Shown here piece by piece: positions 34,448-43,149 of a stretch of 64,000 nucleotides of DNA. Origin of the DNA: Novipirellula sp052161655. Its GTDB lineage: Bacteria > Planctomycetota > Planctomycetia > Pirellulales > Pirellulaceae. The stretch spans positions 7,378,001 to 7,442,000 of the forward strand of contig NZ_CP197418.1 in the NCBI RefSeq assembly GCF_052161655.1, in the 5' to 3' direction. Numbering within the stretch: position 1 is the stretch's first letter; each line of letters begins with the position of its first letter. The notes under the pieces were generated by a model. That model worked only from the letters and a program-made list of their open reading frames with translations. It searched no databases and was not told the DNA's origin. The translations under genes were made by a program, and so were the position numbers.

Positions 34448-34623
34448 CTTCGTTGGGGGAGAGGTCGAACGGAGCCTTCAGCGACGTTCGGGTGAGGGGG
34501 CCGACCGAGCAACTCGCTTGCAGGGAATAACGCCATTCGCACTGGGATGCTCGGATGATAGCGCGGTCGCCCCCTCAGCCGAGCAACGCCTTAAGGGCGT
34601 GCTCGACCTCTCCCCCGACTTCG

Positions 34624-36463
34624 GAGACTGCTGATTTAGTCATTCCCTCGTTTTTGCGGCGTGCATATAATTCCCCATTGCCCCCCCCCTTTGGACGCAA
34701 GAGTGAGGTGCTAGAAGAAACAAAGAATGATCACACGAGACCGTGATTTTCTGCTGGAAATTTCAGCCGAGGACCTAGCCATTTACGCACGAGTTATTCG
34801 GGGCGACTCGCCGTTACTGGATGCTTTTGCAGTTGATCCCCTGGGAGTCGTTCCGCGGCGACCTTGAAAAGTATTATGTTCCGAACATGGGGCAACCAGC
34901 TCTGCCTGTCATTCATATGCTCAAGCTGGAGTTTCTTCGCTATACCTGCCGTCTCTCTGACCGAGGTGTCGTTGCCCGAGCTCAGACGGATTTGCTATTT
35001 CGTTGGTTCCTCCAGGTGCCTATCCGTTTTGAAATGCCCGACGCCTCCACGATTTGCCGCTTTCGAGCGCGTCTCGGAGTGGAAGGATTTCAGGAAATTT
35101 TTGATCGACTGATCGCCTTTGCTCGGGACGCCGGGGTGGTACGCGATCGGCTTCGGCTAAAAGACGCCACCCACGTCCTGGCTAACATCGCCGTACCTAC
35201 CACTCTAAGACTGCTCGCGCAACTTAGAGAAAAGATGCTCTCAGCGATCGAGTCCGTCGACGCCGAGTTGGCCGCTGGATACCACATCGAGGCGGAGCGA
35301 ATCCGAGCGGAGACTGAAAAAGAATCCGACGAGATCCGCTTGCAAGCTCGCTTGGATTTGGTGCTGGACATGCTCCAGTGGATGCAGAGGTTACCCGCCG
35401 AAGCCCCCGATCCAGAACAGAAATTGACTTGGCAACGGCTGTTGGCGGTGCGAAGTTTGGCAGAGAAAATCACGGCGGATTGTTTGAATCCTGGTAGCGG
35501 CGACCGTACCCTTAGCGTGGTCGATCCCGAGGCGCGGCGTGGCAAACATGGCGAGTTCTATGATGGTTACATGCTCGACGTGATGATGGACGCCGACAGC
35601 GGACTGGTGACGCAAATCGAAGTGCTTCCGGCCAACGGTGCCGAGGCCCACGACGCGATCAGTTTGGTGCAACGCGAGCACGCGGTTCACGGTAATCAAA
35701 TCGAGCAACTCTCGATCGATGGTGCTGGATTCAACGGACCGATGCTACGAACGCTGGAAGATCCCAACGGTCTTGCCGTGGACGTGATCACACCGCCGAG
35801 CGAACACAGCGAAGGGAAAGGCTATCCCAATTCAGCGTTCCTCCAAAGCGAAGATGGTCAGCATGTCACCTGCCCGGCAGGTCATACCTCGGGCACCCCA
35901 CGGCGAAAAGCAGACAAGCCTAATTCGTTGTTTTACGACTTCTCGCTCAAGGGTTGTCGGACTTGTTCTCTACTATCGCAATGTTATCCAGAGTTCAGAC
36001 CGACGGCTCATCGTGGCCGTCGAGTGTCCAAAAATGAGTACGAAACGGAGTACGAACGAGCCCGCGCTAAGGTGGGCACGGAGGAGTATCGTTCGGTGCG
36101 AAAAGAGCATCCCGCGATCGAGCGAAAGATCAATGAGATCGTACGTCATGGATGCGGTCGAAGGGCACGGTACTGGGGACGATCCAAAGTGAAAATTCAG
36201 GAACTAATGACATGCTTTACGGTGAATGTTCGGCGTCTGACGAAACTCCTCAAGGGGCCTTCGTGCGCCAAGATGATCGGATGTTGGTAAAACAAGATTG
36301 ATCGGGGCCGCAAACGAGTTCAACTCGCGTGTCAATCGGCTGCAGCTTGTCTCCAGCGAGACTGGCTTGCGAAGAGGGGCTACCGGATAAGAATCTCAAA
36401 TTTGTTCGCGGTGCAAACCAAATCCGCTCAACGAATCAACTTTGCTACTAAATCAGCAGTCTT
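34624..36463 (+). mobile_element. IS1182-like insertion sequence, 1840 bp
   Basis: Inverted ends are AGACTGCTGATTTAGT (left, from 34626) and its inverse ACTAAATCAGCAGTCT (right, to 36462), with a 5-bp duplication CTTCG at 34619-34623 and 36464-36468. The flanks belong to a diverged, inverted copy of the GAGAGGT hairpin repeat (CCCCCGACTTCG/CTTCGTCGGTGG), and the insertion is in its loop. The transposase carries an apparent one-base shift near its 5' end (see the CDS). The right end is nearly identical to that of the MITE 180 bp away. Confidence 0.85.
34821..36290 (+). CDS. IS1182-like transposase, probably frameshifted near its start
   Basis: This frame gives 489 residues. N-terminal LIPWESFRGDLEKYY with DASTICRFRARLGVEGFQEIFDRL is the DUF772-type domain. 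Candidate catalytic residues include Asp in LKDATHVL and Asp in MLDVMMDADSGLVTQIEV; the C-terminus RARYWGRSKVKIQELMTCF is typical of IS1182/DDE_Tnp_1 proteins. In another frame, ATG 34727 reads MITRDRDFLLEISAEDLAIY and continues to SPLLDA at 34825. Removing one T from the T4 run (34825-34828) joins the two as SPLLDALQLIPWESF. The protein therefore seems to need either a programmed shift or is broken. Confidence 0.8.
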   Translation: MLLQLIPWESFRGDLEKYYVPNMGQPALPVIHMLKLEFLRYTCRLSDRGVVARAQTDLLFRWFLQVPIRFEMPDASTICRFRARLGVEGFQEIFDRLIAFARDAGVVRDRLRLKDATHVLANIAVPTTLRLLAQLREKMLSAIESVDAELAAGYHIEAERIRAETEKESDEIRLQARLDLVLDMLQWMQRLPAEAPDPEQKLTWQRLLAVRSLAEKITADCLNPGSGDRTLSVVDPEARRGKHGEFYDGYMLDVMMDADSGLVTQIEVLPANGAEAHDAISLVQREHAVHGNQIEQLSIDGAGFNGPMLRTLEDPNGLAVDVITPPSEHSEGKGYPNSAFLQSEDGQHVTCPAGHTSGTPRRKADKPNSLFYDFSLKGCRTCSLLSQCYPEFRPTAHRGRRVSKNEYETEYERARAKVGTEEYRSVRKEHPAIERKINEIVRHGCGRRARYWGRSKVKIQELMTCFTVNVRRLTKLLKGPSCAKMIGCW

Positions 36464-36581
36464 CTTCGTCGGTGGAGAGGTGACTGCTATAGGGCGGAAG
36501 AAAGACTCACCCCAATATCCAACGTCAATACTAAAGTTTCAGCAGGCCAACCTTGCACCTGATGACAGGCTGGAAGCCTTT
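36291..36581. other. Gap between the two adjacent IS elements
   Basis: After the right end of the IS1182-like element (36463) come a leftover arm of the hairpin repeat (TCGGTGGAGAGG), a partial GTGACTGCT motif at 36480 resembling the MITE end, and about 70 bp without features up to the GATGACAGGCTGG repeat. No gene. Confidence 0.5.
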
Positions 36582-38143
36582 TTATACCCCAAAACTCATT
36601 TGCTTGAATGCAACGAACGCTTCAACGATGGTCGAGAAACGGTTCATCCCTCGCCAGAGAGTTCTTGAGCCGGCAGGACCCTGCGATTTTTTGTCGATGT
36701 AGCCGCCTAGGATGGCGATCGATTTTCCGAACGCTTCCATCGTTGGTGGAGACTTCGGATCGACCGGGCGTTTAGTTAGAAATATCATGATCGCCATCCA
36801 TTCGTCTTCGCTAAAGTAGACCGTGCAGGGCGACTGTCCGTCATGACGTGTGGCGCCCTTGAGGTACTCCACTCTCCAAGCGACGACCGTGAGCATCGAA
36901 AACGCTCGTATATAACGCTCCAATGTTTCGTACTTCATGTCTTCGATGTGAAGCCCACTTTTAAGTGTTTTGAAGTACAACTCCACTAGCCAACGAAAAC
37001 AGTAGCCGGTCAAAACCTCGTCAATTTCTTCCGCCGAACTGACCGGCAGGGTTGTCAGAAGCATCCAGTTAATCGGGGCTTCACCGATTGGCGGATCCAC
37101 CTCGAGCGACTCCACCACATTGATCCAAGTGTCGGTCAACTTGCCAGTGCTGGACCGCCCGGTTCCGGCAACTTTGACGCGCACGCTGCGAAATTGCACC
37201 AGCGCTTCGCGTGAAATACGTGCCTGTTTCCGAGCTCGTTTCTTATCATCTGGAAGCACCGGAGCGTCTCGGCCACCGATCGAAACCGTTTTCTCTCCAC
37301 GCCAAGCGACCTTTGAAAGCGTCTCTTCAATTGTCGTGACATCATCAATCGGCGAGCCGGTGACCGCATCGACGGCGGCGACGATCTTCTGAGTCCGGCA
37401 CTGACGAATGATGAATCCATAGTTCTCTGGAAACTCCGCCGCCTCGGCCAGCAGTTCGCCAATGTCCGATTCGCTGTCGGAAAGCTGAATGAACTGAGTT
37501 TGCGGCATCGAGCGGGCGATTTGCTCGCCGCTTTGCATCATTTCCATCCATCGGCTGCTCTCTTTTTCTTCAAAACAGCGTCGCTGCCGTTCGGCTTTGC
37601 GCTCCTTGGCTGGCACTTCCAATGACGTCGCATCACGAGTCCAAAGAACTTGGTCGACCACTCCCAAGGGGATGCCTGGGGCAGCAACGGCGTAGAGCGG
37701 ATGGTAGAAAAAGCCAAAACGTTTGCCGCCCGAAAGCGGTCCTGCCCCGCTGACCTGCTGCTTTGGCTTGGTCAGATCGAACTCGGACGAGTCCTGATCC
37801 AGAAAGACCCGTTTGTGCTCGCCGCATCGCTTTCGAGCGGCCTGATGATGTGCGTCGAAGATTTGATCCACGTCTACCTTGGGGTTGTTGGCTAAGCGAT
37901 AAATTCCCTTCAAGTCAGCTTTGGAACGAACACGGTCCGGTGTCGACTCGCCGATCGAGGAAGCTTGAGAGACAAACTTAACAACGCGATCCACCCGCCG
38001 CTTGTGGCCCAGGTCCAACGATTCAAATTCCTGCCGTACCCAATCGATAACCATCCGTGCAACCTCCGTGCGATGAAAATCTAAATCGCAGAATCATTCG
38101 CACACACACGAGAAAAGGCAAGAAAATGTTTTGGGGTATAAAA
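36580..38143 (-). mobile_element. Second IS4-family element, 1564 bp
   Basis: Ends are TTTTATACCCCAAAAC (from 36580) and its inverse GTTTTGGGGTATAAAA (to 38143). A 13-bp duplication AGGCTGGAAGCCT flanks the element (36567-36579 and 38144-38156), itself a palindrome with a GGA loop. Rejoined flanks give GATGACAGGCT..AGCCTATCCCA, the same repeat as at 28358 and 59209. The stop codon of the transposase lies inside the left terminal repeat. The element appears complete. Confidence 0.9.
36582..38054 (-). CDS. IS4-family transposase (second element)
   Basis: 490 residues. The N-terminal Tn5-like domain reads VRQEFESLDLGHKRRVDRVVKF with DLKGIYRLANNPKV. Catalytic residues: Asp in VFLDQDSSEFDLT, Asp in IQLSDSESDIGELL, and the YREK signature Y-x2-R-x3-E-x6-K in YCFRWLVELYFKTLKSG. 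It has only distant similarity to the transposase at 21324. The uninterrupted frame and its intact ends suggest an active copy. Confidence 0.93.
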   Translation of the reverse strand: MVIDWVRQEFESLDLGHKRRVDRVVKFVSQASSIGESTPDRVRSKADLKGIYRLANNPKVDVDQIFDAHHQAARKRCGEHKRVFLDQDSSEFDLTKPKQQVSGAGPLSGGKRFGFFYHPLYAVAAPGIPLGVVDQVLWTRDATSLEVPAKERKAERQRRCFEEKESSRWMEMMQSGEQIARSMPQTQFIQLSDSESDIGELLAEAAEFPENYGFIIRQCRTQKIVAAVDAVTGSPIDDVTTIEETLSKVAWRGEKTVSIGGRDAPVLPDDKKRARKQARISREALVQFRSVRVKVAGTGRSSTGKLTDTWINVVESLEVDPPIGEAPINWMLLTTLPVSSAEEIDEVLTGYCFRWLVELYFKTLKSGLHIEDMKYETLERYIRAFSMLTVVAWRVEYLKGATRHDGQSPCTVYFSEDEWMAIMIFLTKRPVDPKSPPTMEAFGKSIAILGGYIDKKSQGPAGSRTLWRGMNRFSTIVEAFVAFKQMSFGV

Positions 38144-38164
38144 AGGCTGGAAGCCTATCCCACT

Positions 38165-39586
38165 TTAGGCGATGATGGCGTGTTGGACGTTGCCGTGGAC
38201 GTCGGTCAGACGGAAATCGCGACCGGCGTAACGATAGGTCAATCGCGTGTGATCGAACCCAAGTAGATGCAAAATCGTGGCATGTAGGTCATGCACGTGA
38301 ACGCGATTTTCGACTGCCTTCAATCCGACTTCGTCGGTCGTTCCGTACGTCATGCCTCCTTTGACACCGCCGCCCGCCATCCAGACCGTGAACCCATCGT
38401 CGTGATGGTCGCGACCAGGATTCGCCGTCACTGGCATTTGCACCGTCGGCGTGCGTCCCATTTCACCGCCCCAGATTACTAGCGTCTCATCAAGTAGTCC
38501 CTGCTGTTCCAAATCCGCCAGCAGTGCCGCGATCGGCTGATCACACTCGCGAGCCAACCGCGGATGATTCTTTTCGATCGCCGCATGCGAATCCCAAGGC
38601 TGTCCCGCACCGTGGTACACCTGGACGTAACGCACGCCACGCTGACTCAGTCGACGCGCGATCAACATTTGTCGACCTTGCAGTGAATCCCCATACATTT
38701 TCTGAATGTGTTCGGGCTCGTCCGATAGGTCAAACGCCTCGCGTGCTTCGCCCTGCATACGAAATGCCAACTCCAGCGACTCGATGCGGCCGGTCAGTTG
38801 TTGATCGTCTTCACGCTGGCTCAGATGCAGTCGATTCAGATCTTGAATCAAATCAAATTGTCGTCGCTGTTGATCGTGTACCAAGAATTTGTTTTCAATG
38901 TTTGCCACCAACTCTTCGGGATCGGTGAACTGAGTGTCAACGTGCGTGCCTTGATAGATCCCCGGCAAAAATGCATTTCTCCAATTTGCCGTCGCGGCAG
39001 TCGGCAACCCGCTGGGACACATCACCACGTATCCTGGCAAACTTTGATTCTCGGTCCCCAATCCATACAGAGCCCACGAACCGACACTAGGACGAGGACG
39101 CACGATGTCGCCACAGTTCATCATCATCAATCCCGGTTCATGGTTCGGGACGTCAGTGACCATGGACCGAATCACGCACATTTTGTCGACGTGCTTGGCG
39201 ATGTTGGGAAACAGTTCACTGACCTCGGTTCCGCTCTCACCATGCTTCGTGAATTTGAACGGCGACGGATGGCCGACGCCGCCGAGTCGGCGGTCACGGC
39301 CAAGTTTATCGCTCAGCGTTTTGCCCGCGAACTTGACCAAATCCGGCTTCGGATCGAACGTATCGATCTGGCTCGGTCCGCCATTGGCGAACAAATGAAT
39401 CACTCGTTTCGCAGCCGCAGGGAAATGAGGCGGCCGCGGGCTAAGCGAATTGCCCGCGATCGGCTGCTGGGCCGAAACGGAGGAGCTTCTAGATTCGTCG
39501 TTAAGAATGCCAGCCAGGGCAAGCATGCCTAATCCCATGCCGCTGCGCGACAACATTCGTCGGCGATCTATTGATTGGAAAGTCAT
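38165..39586 (-). CDS. DUF1501 protein with Tat signal
   Basis: 473 residues beginning MTFQSIDRRRMLSRSGMGLGMLALAG; the RRRML pair plus hydrophobic core is a twin-arginine export signal. The rest is a DUF1501 sulfatase/phosphatase-like fold: HLFANGGPSQIDTFDPKPD near the start, VIRSMVTDVPNHEPGLMMMNCGD, and LVIWGGEMGRTPTVQ with NPGRDHHDDGFTVWMAGGGVKGG near the end. These proteins are always paired with the cytochrome-c/DUF1549/DUF1553 gene next door in planctomycetes, and this one is seven bases downstream of it. The function is unknown, with metal-dependent hydrolase chemistry suspected. The end of the gene is about 20 bp from an IS4 element. Confidence 0.93.
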   Translation of the reverse strand: MTFQSIDRRRMLSRSGMGLGMLALAGILNDESRSSSVSAQQPIAGNSLSPRPPHFPAAAKRVIHLFANGGPSQIDTFDPKPDLVKFAGKTLSDKLGRDRRLGGVGHPSPFKFTKHGESGTEVSELFPNIAKHVDKMCVIRSMVTDVPNHEPGLMMMNCGDIVRPRPSVGSWALYGLGTENQSLPGYVVMCPSGLPTAATANWRNAFLPGIYQGTHVDTQFTDPEELVANIENKFLVHDQQRRQFDLIQDLNRLHLSQREDDQQLTGRIESLELAFRMQGEAREAFDLSDEPEHIQKMYGDSLQGRQMLIARRLSQRGVRYVQVYHGAGQPWDSHAAIEKNHPRLARECDQPIAALLADLEQQGLLDETLVIWGGEMGRTPTVQMPVTANPGRDHHDDGFTVWMAGGGVKGGMTYGTTDEVGLKAVENRVHVHDLHATILHLLGFDHTRLTYRYAGRDFRLTDVHGNVQHAIIA

Positions 39587-39593
39587 GGCGTTA

Positions 39594-42500
39594 TCAATCG
39601 ATATAAAGAAATTCGTTGGTCAGCATCAACGCTTGAGCAAGTTGGGCGAGCGGTGTTAGCGGAGGAGGCGGTGGTGCTTGGAAATCGGCACTTGAGTTCC
39701 AGTCCGAATCCGCAATCGCGCCGTCGATCCCTTGGATTTCAATCGTCCAAATGTGAGCGTCCGCAGTCGTGCTGGATCGAGGGGAGACGACGAAATCAAC
39801 CACTTGACCTTTGGTAACCGGCAAACGATCGACATCCGTCTTCGCTTCGCTATTGGTCACGGTAAAGGATTCGGCAAGTGATTTCGAGCGAATCGTTGCG
39901 GTCACGCCGTCGCCATTGTCACGCGAGTGTTTCAGTTTGCCACGGATCTGAATCACGCCATCATCGGGTGCGGACCAGCGGCGGATGACACACAAGTCAT
40001 CGTTCTTGCCCGGATGGGCGCCGTTGGCGGTGATACGCAAATGTTTTAACACTGGATCTGGAAACTCGCTGCTGACTTGGTAGGAAGATCCAGTCCAAAA
40101 CTCAAGCGGCGAAAACGTTGGTGAGGCTTCCGCAGAGGCGTCAGGGGTGACGAGTGGCCCGTATCCATACTGCCAAACTTGATCCTGCGTCACAGCAGTC
40201 TCGGACGATGATTTTAAGAACGCTTTCGCCATCGATTGTTCTTGTGGCGAAGGATCGCGACTATAGACTTGTCGATAGATTTGCAGGACTTGAACATCCA
40301 TTGCCGATTCGTTTGCCGCGATCGCGGATACTTTTCGAGCCAATTCCGCGACGAACGGGTGGTTCATGTTGAAGAGTGCTTGTTGTGGGATCGTCGTTTC
40401 GGCACGTGATGCCGCCGAAGCGGTCGGCGAGGCAAAGTCAAACGTACGCAGCATCGGATCCAACTCGATTCGGTCGATATAAGCGTAGATCGAGCGGCGA
40501 AGCGTGTAGGGAGTCTCGCTCAGTTTGACCGAGCGACCGCCGATGGTTCGGTCTAGTGAATTGGCAACGGTCAACATCGAGTCTCGCATCGCCTCGAAAT
40601 CGAGCCGACGACGATTCTGACGCCAATACAAACGGTTTTCAGGATCTAACTGCAAACCGCGGTCGTTGGCGTCACTCGATTGAGCATACGTGTTGCTCGA
40701 CGTGATCGTCTGGTGCAGCCATTTCATCGACCATCCGTTACGCATGAATTCGCTCGCTAACCAATCCAGAAGTTCCGGATGACTCGGTGGCGCGGTCCGC
40801 AAGCCAAAGTCGTCGAGCGATTCCACCAGCCCGCTGCCAAAATAGCGTTCCCAGACTCGATTGACATACACACGAGCCGTCAGCGGATTGTTTTCATCGG
40901 CGATCGATTCGGCCAACTCTTGTCGTCCGCTGCCGTTTCGAAACGGTTTGGGTTTACCGCTGGACAGCACACTCAAAAATTGACGCGGCACACGGTCACC
41001 ACGACGATTCGGTTCGCCTCGCAGCATCACAAAAGGGGTGATCGGCTTTTCCAGATCCACGACCGTCATCGCTCGCGGTGGAGCCGCCGGGTGACTCGCT
41101 TCGACCTCGGTGATCGCTTTCTCACGATCGCCTAACTCTTTGCGACCTTTACCCGACAATCGCGATGCCGACGCCACTTTTTCGACGTCCAAGTCAAACC
41201 ATCCGCCGGCCCCCAACAGTCGCGTGCGAATCGATTCCAGCGAATCGTCATCAAAACCTTCCGCATCGGGGTGCGACTTCTTGAAAGCATTCCATTGTTT
41301 CAGTGTCTCGTCGAAAACATCGGCGTAGACCAACGCTAACTCGGAGCGAGTTTTTGGCGTCGACGATTTCAGTTTCTGTTTTACACGTGGATTCAGCGAA
41401 TCGTCGCCAGACCATTTTTTCAACAGTGTCGACTGTTGTTTCTTGAATTCGGCCTCACTGATCGACAATCCGTCGTGCCATGGCCCCAGCACGGCATCAT
41501 CCCGCCAGCGATTACTTTTCAGTTCACTTGTCAGCGAATCATTCAGCGGCGTCATCGCGATGTCTCGGACTTTTAATTTACTGATCGCACCGCGAATATC
41601 GAGTTTGCGTTCGAGCCCCATCATCGTGAAACCTTTGATGTACACAGGCAGCTTGCTGCGAAGTTCTTTGACAGCGTCAGCGCGAAGCTCTTTTTTGTAT
41701 TGCGCCAGTTCACGTTGTTTCGCAGCATGCTTTTTCTCGAAATCCGCTTGCTGTGGGCCGCTTGGTTCATCGGTTGGAATGACCGGAAAATCGTCTGCCG
41801 TTTTGGAACTCGCAAACACACCGTACAGCGAATAGAAATCTTCGGTGGGGACCGGATCATATTTGTGATCGTGACATCGGGCGCATGCCACGGTGATGCC
41901 CATCAACCCTCGACACACGACGTCGATTTTGTCGGCGGCTTGCTCAATTTTGTTGTTGCGGAATTGCGGTCCGACCGTCAACAATCCCAGTGCAGCCAAC
42001 TGAGGCGCCGCAGGATCGTCGGTGTAAAAGTCGGCGGCAATCTGTTCACGCAAAAATTGATCGTAGGGTTTGTCGTCATTCAAACTGGCGATCACATAAT
42101 CGCGATAGGTATAGGCGTAGGGGTAACGAAGCTCCGCTTGCGCCTGCCAATCACGCGTGTCGGCATAACGAGCCAGGTCTAACCAATACCGTGCCCAGCG
42201 TTCGCCGTGGTGATTGCTCTCTAAAAGTTGTTCGATCGTGTTCGCCACCACTTCGTTCGTCGGCTTGGGATCGCGGACAAACGCGTCAACTTCGTCCGCC
42301 GTCGGTGGCAGCCCGATCAAGTCAAAATAAAGTCGTCGAACCAAAACGCTCCGCTCTGCCGCAGGCGATGGTTGCAAGTCATTGTCGATCAATTCGCGAA
42401 TAACAAACGCATCGATCGGATTGGCAACCCACGTACTCCATTGACCCTCGATCGCGGGCACTGCCGGATTTGCAATCGGTTGGAATGCCCAGTGTGTTTC

Positions 42501-42941
42501 TGCAATTTTGTTGATCGCCACTTGGTCGCCCAGCGATGGCGTGACCGGCTCGTCGCTGGCGGGCCACGGCAATCCCATGCGAACCCACTTTTGCAGCACC
42601 GTAATTTCCGCACGGCTCAGCGGTTCGTCCGGTGGCATCCTTTCAAAGTCACCCTGGCCGAGCACCGCTTGGATGATGAAACTTTCTTCGACGTTTCGTG
42701 CGACCGCCGCGGGGCCGCTGATTCCGCCTTGCAAAACGAACGCCAATCCATCAAGCCGCAAATCGGATTCTTGCAACTCGGGACCGTGGCACTCTTGGCA
42801 TTTTTCGATCAATAGCGGTCGGACTTGGTTCTCAAAGAACTCTTCGCGCGGCGTCAGTCCATCCCCATACAACAGGGACGTGGTGATCAAGACGCAGAGC
42901 AAACCAGAGAAAATGCGTATCATTTGAAAATGACGGCTCAT
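39594..42941 (-). CDS. Cytochrome-c-type PSCyt1/DUF1549/DUF1553 protein
   Basis: About 1115 residues from the ATG at 42941 (MSRHFQMIRIFSGLLCVLITTSLLYGDG), which gives a signal peptide; the frame is open to 42971. A PSCyt1 heme site is visible in LLIEKCQECHGPELQESDLRLDG (CxxCH). DUF1549 follows with FDLIGLPPTADEVDAFV and HGERWARYWLDLARYADT, plus a second CARCHDHKYDPV heme-type motif. DUF1553 (ENNPLTARVYVNRVWERYFG, HPELLDWLASEFM, IPQQALFNMNHPF) and a carbohydrate-binding-like domain end the protein. It is the first gene of the pair with DUF1501. It is periplasmic and probably redox-active; its substrate is unknown. Confidence 0.93.
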   Translation of the reverse strand: MSRHFQMIRIFSGLLCVLITTSLLYGDGLTPREEFFENQVRPLLIEKCQECHGPELQESDLRLDGLAFVLQGGISGPAAVARNVEESFIIQAVLGQGDFERMPPDEPLSRAEITVLQKWVRMGLPWPASDEPVTPSLGDQVAINKIAETHWAFQPIANPAVPAIEGQWSTWVANPIDAFVIRELIDNDLQPSPAAERSVLVRRLYFDLIGLPPTADEVDAFVRDPKPTNEVVANTIEQLLESNHHGERWARYWLDLARYADTRDWQAQAELRYPYAYTYRDYVIASLNDDKPYDQFLREQIAADFYTDDPAAPQLAALGLLTVGPQFRNNKIEQAADKIDVVCRGLMGITVACARCHDHKYDPVPTEDFYSLYGVFASSKTADDFPVIPTDEPSGPQQADFEKKHAAKQRELAQYKKELRADAVKELRSKLPVYIKGFTMMGLERKLDIRGAISKLKVRDIAMTPLNDSLTSELKSNRWRDDAVLGPWHDGLSISEAEFKKQQSTLLKKWSGDDSLNPRVKQKLKSSTPKTRSELALVYADVFDETLKQWNAFKKSHPDAEGFDDDSLESIRTRLLGAGGWFDLDVEKVASASRLSGKGRKELGDREKAITEVEASHPAAPPRAMTVVDLEKPITPFVMLRGEPNRRGDRVPRQFLSVLSSGKPKPFRNGSGRQELAESIADENNPLTARVYVNRVWERYFGSGLVESLDDFGLRTAPPSHPELLDWLASEFMRNGWSMKWLHQTITSSNTYAQSSDANDRGLQLDPENRLYWRQNRRRLDFEAMRDSMLTVANSLDRTIGGRSVKLSETPYTLRRSIYAYIDRIELDPMLRTFDFASPTASAASRAETTIPQQALFNMNHPFVAELARKVSAIAANESAMDVQVLQIYRQVYSRDPSPQEQSMAKAFLKSSSETAVTQDQVWQYGYGPLVTPDASAEASPTFSPLEFWTGSSYQVSSEFPDPVLKHLRITANGAHPGKNDDLCVIRRWSAPDDGVIQIRGKLKHSRDNGDGVTATIRSKSLAESFTVTNSEAKTDVDRLPVTKGQVVDFVVSPRSSTTADAHIWTIEIQGIDGAIADSDWNSSADFQAPPPPPLTPLAQLAQALMLTNEFLYID

Positions 42942-43149
42942 TGATTCAGCGGAATCGGTGGGAATGATCAAACGAAAATCGGGAATCCGAGTTCGCAGGT
43001 GGGGAACAATCCGGCGGGGGCTATCCCAATAGTGTAAGTATAAAAGCCTCCGGCGTCGTCATCAAAGCAAATTGCCGTGGTGAATTATTTTGCCAGCCAT
43101 TTGCCGCTAAAATGTCTCCACGCCCCCCACCTTGATCGATTGGAATCCA
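42942..43149. other. Divergent gap upstream of the beta-lactamase-like gene
   Basis: About 208 bp between two divergent starts. A GGGGGCTATCCCA motif (43017-43029) resembles the tail of the AGGCT repeat. No other feature. Confidence 0.35.

Noticed and set aside
34303..34530. 75-residue frame across the MITE
   Set aside because: It is composed of palindromic repeats crossing a mobile element end; no protein-like composition.
35090..35545. 151-residue minus-strand frame inside the IS1182-like transposase
   Set aside because: It is an antisense shadow of the transposase, with a Ser/Arg-rich composition.
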